Source: JBBPYR01 sp038199755 (GTDB taxonomy: Bacteria; Chloroflexota; Ktedonobacteria; Ktedonobacterales; Ktedonobacteraceae). Taken from it: 13,163 nt of DNA. The stretch spans positions 1-13,163 of the forward strand of contig JBBPYR010000233.1 of NCBI GenBank assembly GCA_038199755.1. Direction: 5' to 3'. The position numbers and the translations under genes were made by a program. Under the pieces are notes generated by a model. The model saw nothing but the letters and a program-made list of their open reading frames with translations. It did not search any database and had not been told where the DNA came from. Below are positions 1 to 6,595 of the stretch, in pieces (within the stretch, counting starts at the first letter, position 1; each line of letters opens with the position of its first letter).

Positions 1-74
1 CCCCGCGTCCTCACCGCCCCCACCCCACGGGCGACCCAAGGGTCCCCTCCCCGCGTCCTCACCGCCCCCGCCCC
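1..74. repeat. GC-rich direct repeat, period 48, with hairpin
   Basis: A 26-base unit (1-26) recurs at 49-74 with one difference (A22 versus G70). The spacer holds a short palindrome, GACCC (33-37) facing GGGTC (40-44), extended by GGG/CCC with one bulge. The first copy begins at the window edge, so the element may continue upstream. Bases 72-80 (CCCTACTGA) match the right end of the inverted-repeat element at 9928-10034, suggesting related interspersed elements. Its identity as a mobile element is inference. Confidence 0.6.
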
Positions 75-129
75 TACTGAAACGAGCGTTCCCGTCACCT
101 CATCCATTCTTAAGTTGATGTCTATTGGG

Positions 130-197
130 CCAGATTTATCGCGTCCTACGCTCAATTCATTGAGCGAGATTCATCTGATTACAGGCGATAAATCTGG
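130..197. repeat. Nested inverted repeat / cruciform element
   Basis: A perfect 13-bp inverted repeat, CCAGATTTATCGC (130-142) and GCGATAAATCTGG (185-197), encloses a second perfect 8-bp hairpin, CGCTCAAT (149-156) and ATTGAGCG (159-166). It could be a small palindromic interspersed repeat or a structured RNA. It is not followed by a T-tract, so it does not look like an intrinsic terminator. No transposase is nearby. Confidence 0.6.
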
Positions 198-408
198 TCT
201 CTACGGATGGTGCGACGGACTTCTATATGTTTTACGCACAATAGGGGCTAAGGTAGTACAACACGATCAAGCAATAGGACAACACTCATCTCTACCCTTT
301 CCCATACCCTCATATTAATACGGTTTGCCGCTTTGTATCGTATCATTTACATGTATACCAAACGAGTTGTCCCATTCTCGCTAGCCAGGACAGAGGAGAT
401 TTTTGTTC

Positions 409-1746
409 ATGCCTTCAACACCGCCCAAAGATACAGCTATTTATCAGCGTCCCGCTGAACTATTGCAGCAACTTATCCGCTTCGACACCACCAATCCACC
501 CGGCAATGAGACAGCGTGTATCGCCTACATCAACAGCATTTTGCACGAGGCAGGTTTACAAACAACCATCCTCGCGTCAGACCCCAATCGACCCAGTCTA
601 GTCACACGTATCAAAGGAGCTGGTAATGCCCCGCCGTTACTGTTGCAGGGCCATATTGATGTCGTAACCACCGAAAAGCAGCAGTGGCAGCATCCCCCCT
701 TTGAAGCAGGGCAAGTCGACGACTATATCTGGGGCCGGGGCACGCTCGATATGAAGGGGGGCGTCGCCATGATGCTCGCCGCCCTCCTGCGTGCCCATGC
801 CTCCGGCGAGACCTTGCCCGGCGATGTCATCTTCACCGCGCTCAGCGACGAGGAAGCTGGCGGCACGCTCGGCGCACAATTCCTGGTAGAGCAGCATGCC
901 GACCTTTTCAAGGATGTGCGGTATGCCTTAGGTGAGTTCGGTGGCTTCACAATGCATGTTGATGGCAAAAAATTCTATCTCATCCAAGTGCTTGAAAAAC
1001 AAGTTTGCTGGCTCAGAGCCACAACACGCGGCCTCGGCGGGCATGGCTCGCTACCCGTTCGTGGTGGCGCAGTCGCCAAACTCGGACACATCATCCAACA
1101 ACTCGATCAACATCGTTTGCCCGTTCACATCAATGCCGTAACCCGCCAACTATTGGAGCAGATGGCCCAGACGGTTCCCGCCCCCCTTGGACCACAACTC
1201 CTGCAACTGCTCGATCCACAAAAAACTGATAGCACACTCGACAGTCTCGCGCTGCCACAACGCCGCTTATTCGAACCCATCCTCCACAATACCGCGAACA
1301 TCACCATCATTGAGGGCAGCAGCAAAATCAACGTCATCCCCGGCGAGGTCGTTTTTGAACTAGATGGCCGCCTCCTGCCGGGATATACACCAGATGACAT
1401 GCTCAGCGAATTGCGGCAGGTCGTGGGAGACGATCTAGATTTAGAGGTTGTGCGCTTTGCCAAAGGGCAAGAAGAGGCCAATATGGGCCTGTTTGACACC
1501 CTGAAAACCGTGCTACAAGAAGCTGACCCCACAGGCATTCCCATACCTTTTCTTATGCCAGTCGTCACCGATGGACGCATCTTCTCACAGCTTGGCATTC
1601 AAACCTACGGCTTCTTACCAATAGACCTGCCAGCGGATTTCAACTTCTTGCAGACCATTCACGCCGCCGACGAGCGTATCCCTGTCGCCTCTATGGAATT
1701 TGGCACGCAAGCCATATACGAAGTCCTAAAGCGCAACCACGCCTAA
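409..1746 (+). CDS. M20 family metallopeptidase (ArgE/DapE/ACY1/CPG2-like)
   Basis: A cytoplasmic zinc-dependent amidohydrolase that would cleave a peptide or N-acyl amino acid bond; the substrate cannot be read from sequence. Of 445 residues, the M20 catalytic domain flanks an inserted dimerisation domain. Expected metal-site residues are present: H82 in GHIDVV, D114 in GRGTLDMKGG, the E148-E149 pair in LSDEEAGG, an acidic E176 in GEFGG, and H418 near the C-terminus in HAADER. GHGSLP in the middle marks the start of the dimerisation domain. ATG 409 sits 10 bases after AGGAG (394-398); an in-frame TTG at 403 would be only 4 bases away and is less likely. No signal peptide is visible. Its length is normal for the family. 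It appears monocistronic, since a candidate promoter for the next gene lies just downstream. Confidence 0.9.
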   Translation: MPSTPPKDTAIYQRPAELLQQLIRFDTTNPPGNETACIAYINSILHEAGLQTTILASDPNRPSLVTRIKGAGNAPPLLLQGHIDVVTTEKQQWQHPPFEAGQVDDYIWGRGTLDMKGGVAMMLAALLRAHASGETLPGDVIFTALSDEEAGGTLGAQFLVEQHADLFKDVRYALGEFGGFTMHVDGKKFYLIQVLEKQVCWLRATTRGLGGHGSLPVRGGAVAKLGHIIQQLDQHRLPVHINAVTRQLLEQMAQTVPAPLGPQLLQLLDPQKTDSTLDSLALPQRRLFEPILHNTANITIIEGSSKINVIPGEVVFELDGRLLPGYTPDDMLSELRQVVGDDLDLEVVRFAKGQEEANMGLFDTLKTVLQEADPTGIPIPFLMPVVTDGRIFSQLGIQTYGFLPIDLPADFNFLQTIHAADERIPVASMEFGTQAIYEVLKRNHA

Positions 1747-1759
1747 AACCAGCAAATCC

Positions 1760-1789
1760 TTGACGGAATAGGCACAATTCTGAGATAAT
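1760..1789 (+). promoter_or_regulatory. Candidate sigma70-type promoter (extended -10)
   Basis: TTGACG at 1760-1765 and GATAAT at 1784-1789 are separated by 18 bases, with a TG (1781-1782) one base upstream of the -10, as in extended -10 promoters. Transcription would start near 1796. This favours the ATG at 1851 for the next gene over the GTG at 1797, and would drive the 1851-3479 unit. Confidence 0.5.
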
Positions 1790-1850
1790 TGAGTGGGTGA
1801 ACAGACACGTTTACTCACTATCACAATTTCTCTCAGCAAGAGGCGACATT

Positions 1851-2138
1851 ATGCAAGATACACCCATGCGTAGCCCCGTGGAGGAACGAGAATATCGTGC
1901 AGGTTTTGCCCGTGTCATGCGCTTCTCCGAACATGCCAAACTACGAGGATGGCGCTTGACAGATCGGCAACTGGTCCATGAGATCAGCCAGCGCGAGCGT
2001 GCTGCGGCTATCAGCGAGAAAAGCACGCTTCCCATTGTTGGTTCCGAAGCTCATTCTGCGGCTTGGCATCGCGGTCAGGCCGATGCGCTGCGCACCATAC
2101 TGCGATCACAACGCGAACAAAACGGCAAAGGCTTTTGA
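1851..2138 (+). CDS. Small charged hypothetical protein (95 aa)
   Basis: I do not recognise this protein. It is 95 residues, rich in Arg and Glu, probably helical and soluble, with no cysteine cluster, signal peptide or membrane segment. The stretch from about residue 12 to 52 (EREYRAGFARVMRF... to ...ISQRERAAAI) resembles an amphipathic helical region, and the C-terminus (WHRGQADALRTILRSQR) is strongly basic. ATG 1851 is preceded by AAGAGG (1838-1843) at 7-base spacing; an upstream in-frame GTG at 1797 would start essentially at the predicted transcription start and is less likely. It stands 51 bases ahead of the next small gene and probably shares a transcript with it and mutY. That the frame is a real gene rests on its good ribosome binding site and promoter. 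Confidence 0.6.
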   Translation: MQDTPMRSPVEEREYRAGFARVMRFSEHAKLRGWRLTDRQLVHEISQRERAAAISEKSTLPIVGSEAHSAAWHRGQADALRTILRSQREQNGKGF

Positions 2139-2189
2139 GTCTTTTCCATCTTTTATTGTCCATCTTATTGATAAGGAAGGTACATAACC

Positions 2190-2489
2190 GTGCCATGGTG
2201 TAGATTTTTTATCCCCAAAATTGCGGCGACAAACATAAAGCCCGGCGACCCAGACCTGAACGATCACGTGATGTATGCCAAATGCATCAAAGGTCATGTG
2301 CTCAAAGACGCCAACGACTGGATCCTCTGCGAAAACCTGCCCGCACCCGATGCAAAGTGCTGGCAAGAAGGAGGCGACACCCTTTTTTCGTTGATGCGTC
2401 GCAAACAAAGCGAAGTGGACGAGGCGCAGGAAAGTGCTCAACGGCCAGGAGAACAAAACAAAACTGCATCGCAAACAAGCAGATCCTGA
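2190..2489 (+). CDS. Small Cys/His-containing hypothetical protein (99 aa)
   Basis: Unrecognised. The GTG at 2190 follows AGGAAGG (2174-2180) at 9-base spacing. Residues 28-60 carry C32-x3-H36, C47 and C57, a spacing that might bind a metal ion, although this matches no zinc-finger family I know. The N-terminus (WCRFFIPKIAA) is mildly hydrophobic but too short for a membrane span. The last 30 residues are polar, rich in Gln, Ser and Glu, and probably disordered. Its TGA ends only 6 bases before the mutY ATG, so translation of the two is probably coupled. A link to repair is suggested only by this position. Confidence 0.6.
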   Translation: MPWCRFFIPKIAATNIKPGDPDLNDHVMYAKCIKGHVLKDANDWILCENLPAPDAKCWQEGGDTLFSLMRRKQSEVDEAQESAQRPGEQNKTASQTSRS

Positions 2490-2495
2490 AATAGC

Positions 2496-3479
2496 ATGAG
2501 TACACCACCACTCTTTTCGACCCCTCCATTTCAATCTGAGCAGCTTGATGCAACACAAGTCCATCACGACCTTTTGCAATGGTATGCTACCGCAATGCGC
2601 GCATTGCCTTGGCGCATGACCAGCGATCCCTATGCAATTCTTGTCTCAGAGATCATGCTACAGCAGACTCAGGTAGATCGTGTGCTTCCCAAATACCAGC
2701 AATTCCTGGCAGCGTTTCCTACCCTATCAGACCTCGCCACCGCAGCAACCGCGGATGTTATTTCTGCATGGGTGCCACTCGGCTACAACATGCGTGCCGT
2801 GCGCTTACAATCTATTGCCCGTCAGGTGCTTGCCGATTACGCTGGACGCATCCCAGACACCATTGAGGAACTCCTCAAACTGAAAGGAGTGGGGCGTTAT
2901 ACTGCGGGAGCGATTGCTTGCTTTGCCTACCACAAACAGGTCGCGACCGTTGACACCAATATTCGCCGTGTGCTCCATCGCATCTTTCTGGGTCTGGAAC
3001 ACCCCGAACCGCGTGCCAATGACGCGCAGATGCTGCTGCTAGCAGAACATGTCTTGCCAGCGGGAGAGGCGTATAACTGGAACCAAGCTCTTATGGACCT
3101 CGGTGCCACCATTTGCACAAGCAATAATCCGCAATGCGTTCGTTGCCCATTGCAACAGACTTGTCAGGCCTACAACGAAATGAGCCAGCACAGCCTTTTC
3201 CCATCCGGCACCGTGCTGCGCCAGTTCCGCAAAGTGGCCGAGAAGAAACCCGGCTACCAGAGCCAACCTTTCACAAGCAGCAATCGTTATTTTCGGGGGC
3301 GGATTGTGGATGTGCTACGTGCTATCCCTTCTCCCCAGCGTCTCGCATTACCAACATTGGGACCCCAGATCAAAGCGGATTTCGCCGATACCGATCTGCC
3401 CTGGCTGCAAAAGATTATCCAGGGCCTTGTCCGCGATGGCCTTGTTGATAGTGAAGAAGAGGGAGTACGTCTTCCCTAA
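2496..3479 (+). CDS. mutY: A/G-specific adenine DNA glycosylase MutY (short type)
   Basis: Removes adenine mispaired with 8-oxoguanine or G in base excision repair. The 327 residues show the HhH-GPD fold in order: LPWR (37-40), catalytic E52 in SEIMLQQTQ, the helix-hairpin-helix LKGVGRYTAG (129-138), catalytic D153 in VDTN, and a [4Fe-4S] loop with Cys 207, 214, 217 and 223 in the C-x6-C-x2-C-x5-C spacing typical of MutY/Nth. The catalytic Glu and LMDLGATIC context favour MutY over endonuclease III. The C-terminal ~80 residues (NRYFRGRIVDVLRA..., ...GLVRDGLV) do not look like the MutT/NUDIX-like 8-oxoG-reading domain of E. coli MutY; they resemble the short tail of actinobacterial MutY proteins. 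No strong Shine-Dalgarno precedes ATG 2496, consistent with translational coupling to the gene ending at 2489. Confidence 0.93.
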   Translation: MSTPPLFSTPPFQSEQLDATQVHHDLLQWYATAMRALPWRMTSDPYAILVSEIMLQQTQVDRVLPKYQQFLAAFPTLSDLATAATADVISAWVPLGYNMRAVRLQSIARQVLADYAGRIPDTIEELLKLKGVGRYTAGAIACFAYHKQVATVDTNIRRVLHRIFLGLEHPEPRANDAQMLLLAEHVLPAGEAYNWNQALMDLGATICTSNNPQCVRCPLQQTCQAYNEMSQHSLFPSGTVLRQFRKVAEKKPGYQSQPFTSSNRYFRGRIVDVLRAIPSPQRLALPTLGPQIKADFADTDLPWLQKIIQGLVRDGLVDSEEEGVRLP

Positions 3480-3488
3480 CCATACTAT

Positions 3489-3518
3489 TTGTTTCTCATA
3501 TACACTCTAAGCTACAAT
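3489..3518 (+). promoter_or_regulatory. Weak candidate promoter for the PIG-L gene
   Basis: TTGTTT (3489-3494) and TACAAT (3513-3518) are 18 bases apart, in the AT-rich gap after mutY. The -10 is 5/6 to consensus and the -35 only 3/6. It would give a leader of about 57 bases before the GTG start. Confidence 0.35.
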
Positions 3519-3581
3519 AGATAGAGCTATTATGCTTATTCTGCTCGCACTTATCACTACTATTTCACGGAGGTGGATCTC

Positions 3582-4397
3582 GTGCAACTCACTAGCATAC
3601 ATGATATTACGCCACAACATCGGCATATCTTCCTTTCGCCGCACTTTGACGATGTTGTCTACTCTTGCGGCGGTACACTCGGTGTACAGGTCAGTTGTGG
3701 CTTGACGCCACTCGTCATCACCATTTTTGGCGGCATACCCGACAATGACGGCTCGCTCAGTTCCTTTGCGCGTCAACAACATCGACAAATGGGAGCCAGT
3801 TCAAATGAAAGCATTGGTGCCATCGTAGAGCGTCGCCGCCAAGAAGATGCCGCGGCCCTCGACTCTCTGGGCGTTGACTATCTCTGGCTCGATTATCCCG
3901 AAGCCATTTATCGTGGCAACCCGGCTTACTACACCAGCGAAGAACAGCTGATTGGCGGAGAAGTCAATCCCAACGACCTCTGGATCGATAAACAGCTGGC
4001 CCTGGACCTGCTAGCCCTACAGAACCGCTTACCCGATGTTGCTTGGTATGTTCCGTTGGGTATTGGTCGCCATGTCGATCATCAAATCGTCTCCTCCACT
4101 GCTGACCGCCTCGTCCAGCACGGCTCGACCGTCTATCTCTACGAGGAATTCCCTTACGTGCTAGAAGCAAAGGCCCTGGATGCGCGTCTCAACGAATTAG
4201 GCGGCTCCTTTGAGCCTGCGCTCGTCGAAATGTCGGAGATGCTTCCCTTCCGCCTGGAGGCCGCCGATCTCTACACCTCACAGGTGCAAAACAACTTCGC
4301 GAACAGAGAAGAAATGCATCGGCTCATGACTGAATACACCCACAGCTTACGCCCAGTCGAAACCGTCCATCTCGAACGCTATTGGACGGTACGTTAA
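3582..4397 (+). CDS. PIG-L/LmbE family deacetylase
   Basis: A zinc-dependent N-acetyl hydrolase of the PIG-L/LmbE fold, a family acting on N-acetylglucosamine conjugates (GPI precursors, mycothiol or bacillithiol intermediates, antibiotic sugars); the substrate here is unknown. The N-terminal metal motif is SPHFDD (H21, D23, D24), followed by a CGGTLG strand-turn. The third ligand is in GRHVDH (H164, D166, H167), matching the family HxxH-type motif. Its 271 residues are slightly longer than typical members. GTG 3582 is chosen because GGAGGTGG (3569-3576) sits 5 bases upstream; an in-frame GTG at 3573 overlaps that site and is unlikely. No signal peptide is seen, so it is likely cytoplasmic. 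It is transcribed alone or from mutY read-through and ends at the terminator 4417-4469. Confidence 0.85.
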   Translation: MQLTSIHDITPQHRHIFLSPHFDDVVYSCGGTLGVQVSCGLTPLVITIFGGIPDNDGSLSSFARQQHRQMGASSNESIGAIVERRRQEDAAALDSLGVDYLWLDYPEAIYRGNPAYYTSEEQLIGGEVNPNDLWIDKQLALDLLALQNRLPDVAWYVPLGIGRHVDHQIVSSTADRLVQHGSTVYLYEEFPYVLEAKALDARLNELGGSFEPALVEMSEMLPFRLEAADLYTSQVQNNFANREEMHRLMTEYTHSLRPVETVHLERYWTVR

Positions 4398-4416
4398 GCA
4401 TCCTATATTCAAACTA

Positions 4417-4469
4417 AAAATGGGGAAGCGCGCCTACTACATAAGATAATAGGTGCGCTTCCCCATTTT
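4417..4469 (+). terminator. Strong intrinsic terminator, possibly bidirectional
   Basis: A 20-bp stem pairs 4417-4436 with 4450-4469 around a 13-base loop; the only non-Watson-Crick position is one G-U. The centre is GC-rich (GGGGAAGCGC), and the stem begins in A's and ends in T's, so it can act from either side. It lies 19 bases after the PIG-L stop codon and insulates the kinase gene from it. Confidence 0.85.
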
Positions 4470-4471
4470 AA

Positions 4472-4504
4472 TTGACTACTCTCTATTCTTGGTGCTGGTA
4501 TTAT
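4472..4504 (+). promoter_or_regulatory. Possible promoter elements upstream of the kinase
   Basis: TTGACT (4472-4477) lies just after the terminator, and an extended -10-like TGGTATTAT occurs at 4496-4504. The 21-base spacing between hexamers is too long for a standard sigma70 promoter, so the true pair may differ; the whole gap to 4611 is AT-rich, with other weak candidates such as TATACT near 4566 and TATAAC near 4577. Confidence 0.25.
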
Positions 4505-4611
4505 GATAATAGAAACATATAGGCACCCAAAAACATACACTTACAAATGTACATATACACATCCATATACTGAGACTATAACAGCAGAGCAATAAGTAGG
4601 AGTGAGGCACG

Positions 4612-6507
4612 ATGAAGGCATTAGAAGGTTCGACACTAGGCCGTTACGAACTAAAACGTCGTATCGCACGAGGTGGCATGTCAGAGGTGTATCTAGGCTA
4701 CGATCGTCGTGTACGTCGCTATGTCGCCATCAAGGTACTCTATGGCAGCGATGAGCCTTTCATTCGCCGCTTTGAACGCGAAGCCTTGGCCGTTGGTGCG
4801 CTTTCACACAATCACATTTTGCCACTGTACGATTTTGGCGAACAACAGCCTTGGTACTACCTCGTTATGCCCTTTGTCGATGGTGGCACACTTCGTGACT
4901 ACCTGCTTGAAAGTGAATGCCTTACCCTCGATGAGGCGGGCAGTTTTCTTGAGCAAATCGCCTCTGCCCTGCAACATGCCCATGACAACGGCGTCGTTCA
5001 TCGTGACGTCAAACCCTCCAACATTCTCTTACGACCAGATGGCTATGCCTATCTCGCCGATTTCGGTCTGGCAAAAGCAAAACTCGAAACCGAGTCACTC
5101 ACGCACGCTGGAGCGATGATTGGCACACCTGAATATATGGCACCCGAACAATCCAATGGCATTAATGATTACCGTAGTGATATCTATTCGCTCGGTATCA
5201 TCTTGTACCAAATGCTCACTGGACGCGTTCCTTTCGTCGCAGAGTCGCCGGTAGCAATCTCGCTCAAGCATATCCAGGTCAAGCCGATACCACCAAGTCA
5301 ACTCAATAGTGCCATTCCGCAAGGCGTAGAGCGCGTCATCCTCAAAGCCTTAGCAAAAGACCCTGCGGTACGCTATCAGCATGCAACCGAGTTCGCCGCC
5401 GCCTATATCGCGGCGGTGCAGAACGAGCACATGCACATAGCTCAGCATCCCACCTCTCAGATGAAATTGGAGTCTGTACAACAACTCGAAAACATGAGTG
5501 CCCATAGTGCAACCACCCTTACAGTGATGCCTGCCCCAGAGCACAATATCCCATCGCACCCTGCGCTGCCCGCACCCTTGGTAGCTCTGGCACCACTCGC
5601 ACAGTCCACCAAGCCAACAAGCCCAGTCAACGCACTTCATTTTCCACTGGTCAAGCCACTACAACAAACGACAGCGACACTCATAGCGATGTCTACACCA
5701 AAGAAGCGGAAAGTACATCCTGTTCTCTTTGGTATTGTGTGCCTCTTACTTTTTGCCTCATTTGTTCCCTTGATCGTAAATTGGGAAGTAAATCAGGCCA
5801 GTCACGTCTCTTCCATAAAACATATTCAAACGCTCGCCATCCAGCAATGGGCCACAGCCACCGTGGATACTCAGGCCAACGCACAGGCTACCCTCGCAGC
5901 CCAGGCTCGCGCACAAGCCACTGCAGGCATTAGCACTTCAGTCGGCGCAGGCAATGTCCTGTATTCCAGTTCCATGCTCAGCAACGACGGAAACTGGATA
6001 AACGACGGCTCACAATGCTTCTTCTCACAGGGCTATCATGTCTATACCTCTCGTGTCCATTCAGCTGCATGGTGCTATGCCGCCCAGCATCCCTACTCCG
6101 ATGTCATTATCAGCGCACAAGCACGTCTCTTGCGCGGTGATAGTTATGGCATCCTGTTCCACCTGAACCCTAGTAGCCGCTCCTTCTACGTACTGCAAAT
6201 AAATACCTTGGGTGAGTATCGCTTTGTTCGCGCTCGCGGCAACAATCCCCTCACCTGGCTGACACTCATCGACTGGACCCATTCAGACGCAATTGTCGAA
6301 GGCTATAATCACACCAATGCATTCTTAATTATTGCCAACGGCCCTCAGTTTCGCTTCTATATGAACAAGAAATTAATGCTTACTACCTATACCGATGCAA
6401 CTACCGACGCAGCATATAGTTCTGGCTTCCTCGGCTTTTTCGTAGGTGGTGACCGTAAAGGCGGCACAGAAGCTGTTTTTAGCCAAATATGGATTTTTCA
6501 AAAATAA
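4612..6507 (+). CDS. Transmembrane Ser/Thr protein kinase with lectin-like ectodomain
   Basis: A Hanks-type (PknB-like) receptor kinase of 631 residues. The cytoplasmic kinase domain (about 12-270) has the glycine loop GGMSEVY, ATP-binding K41, HRDVKPSN (H130, R131, D132), DFG (150-152) and APE (177-179), so it should be active. About 90 residues of Pro/Ala/Thr-rich linker follow, then KKRK (364-367) as the inside-positive signal and one membrane span (about 371-391). Outside, an Ala/Gln-rich, possibly coiled stretch (about 415-437) leads to a domain from about 443 to 631. Its pattern (YGILFHLN, FYVLQIN, FRFYMNKKL, SGFLGFFVGG) resembles concanavalin A-like/DUF1080-type sugar-binding domains. 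Only two Cys lie in it (469 and 488), a plausible disulfide. PASTA repeats are absent. AGGAG (4598-4602) precedes ATG 4612 by 9 bases. The ligand is unknown; the ectodomain fold is inferred. Confidence 0.9.
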   Translation: MKALEGSTLGRYELKRRIARGGMSEVYLGYDRRVRRYVAIKVLYGSDEPFIRRFEREALAVGALSHNHILPLYDFGEQQPWYYLVMPFVDGGTLRDYLLESECLTLDEAGSFLEQIASALQHAHDNGVVHRDVKPSNILLRPDGYAYLADFGLAKAKLETESLTHAGAMIGTPEYMAPEQSNGINDYRSDIYSLGIILYQMLTGRVPFVAESPVAISLKHIQVKPIPPSQLNSAIPQGVERVILKALAKDPAVRYQHATEFAAAYIAAVQNEHMHIAQHPTSQMKLESVQQLENMSAHSATTLTVMPAPEHNIPSHPALPAPLVALAPLAQSTKPTSPVNALHFPLVKPLQQTTATLIAMSTPKKRKVHPVLFGIVCLLLFASFVPLIVNWEVNQASHVSSIKHIQTLAIQQWATATVDTQANAQATLAAQARAQATAGISTSVGAGNVLYSSSMLSNDGNWINDGSQCFFSQGYHVYTSRVHSAAWCYAAQHPYSDVIISAQARLLRGDSYGILFHLNPSSRSFYVLQINTLGEYRFVRARGNNPLTWLTLIDWTHSDAIVEGYNHTNAFLIIANGPQFRFYMNKKLMLTTYTDATTDAAYSSGFLGFFVGGDRKGGTEAVFSQIWIFQK

Positions 6508-6595
6508 AATAGAGATATTGGAAACATTTTACCGTTGCATCTTGTTTGTATAGTATGATTAGGTTATAGCGTTTCAAGAGAGGTTAACATATTAT

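Larger units (their letters stand above)
1..408. other. Gene-free left flank with repeats
   Basis: No convincing gene lies here. The first ~80 bases are very GC-rich and repeated; 130-197 forms a nested inverted repeat; the remainder to 391 is AT-richer and unremarkable. A 67-codon frame at 115-318 runs straight through the inverted repeat, has no ribosome binding site and shows no recognisable motif, so it is not called. The leader of the M20 peptidase gene starts near 391 with its Shine-Dalgarno. TATA-like stretches near 341-359 could be promoter material, but I could not pair a good -35 and -10 at normal spacing. Confidence 0.6.

Noticed and set aside
115..318. 67-codon open frame in the left flank
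   Set aside because: It runs through the nested inverted repeat, has no ribosome binding site and shows no protein-like motif.
1125..1598. 157-codon minus-strand frame inside the M20 peptidase gene
   Set aside because: Opposite-strand shadow of a well-supported gene; Ser/Arg-rich low-complexity product typical of antisense frames.
2106..2579. 157-codon minus-strand frame across the small genes before mutY
   Set aside because: Overlaps three + strand frames with better starts, including the certain mutY; no family motif seen.
6554..6559. TATGAT -10-like hexamer before folK/mptA
   Set aside because: No -35 at 16-18 bases upstream; nearest TTGCAT is only 13 bases away.
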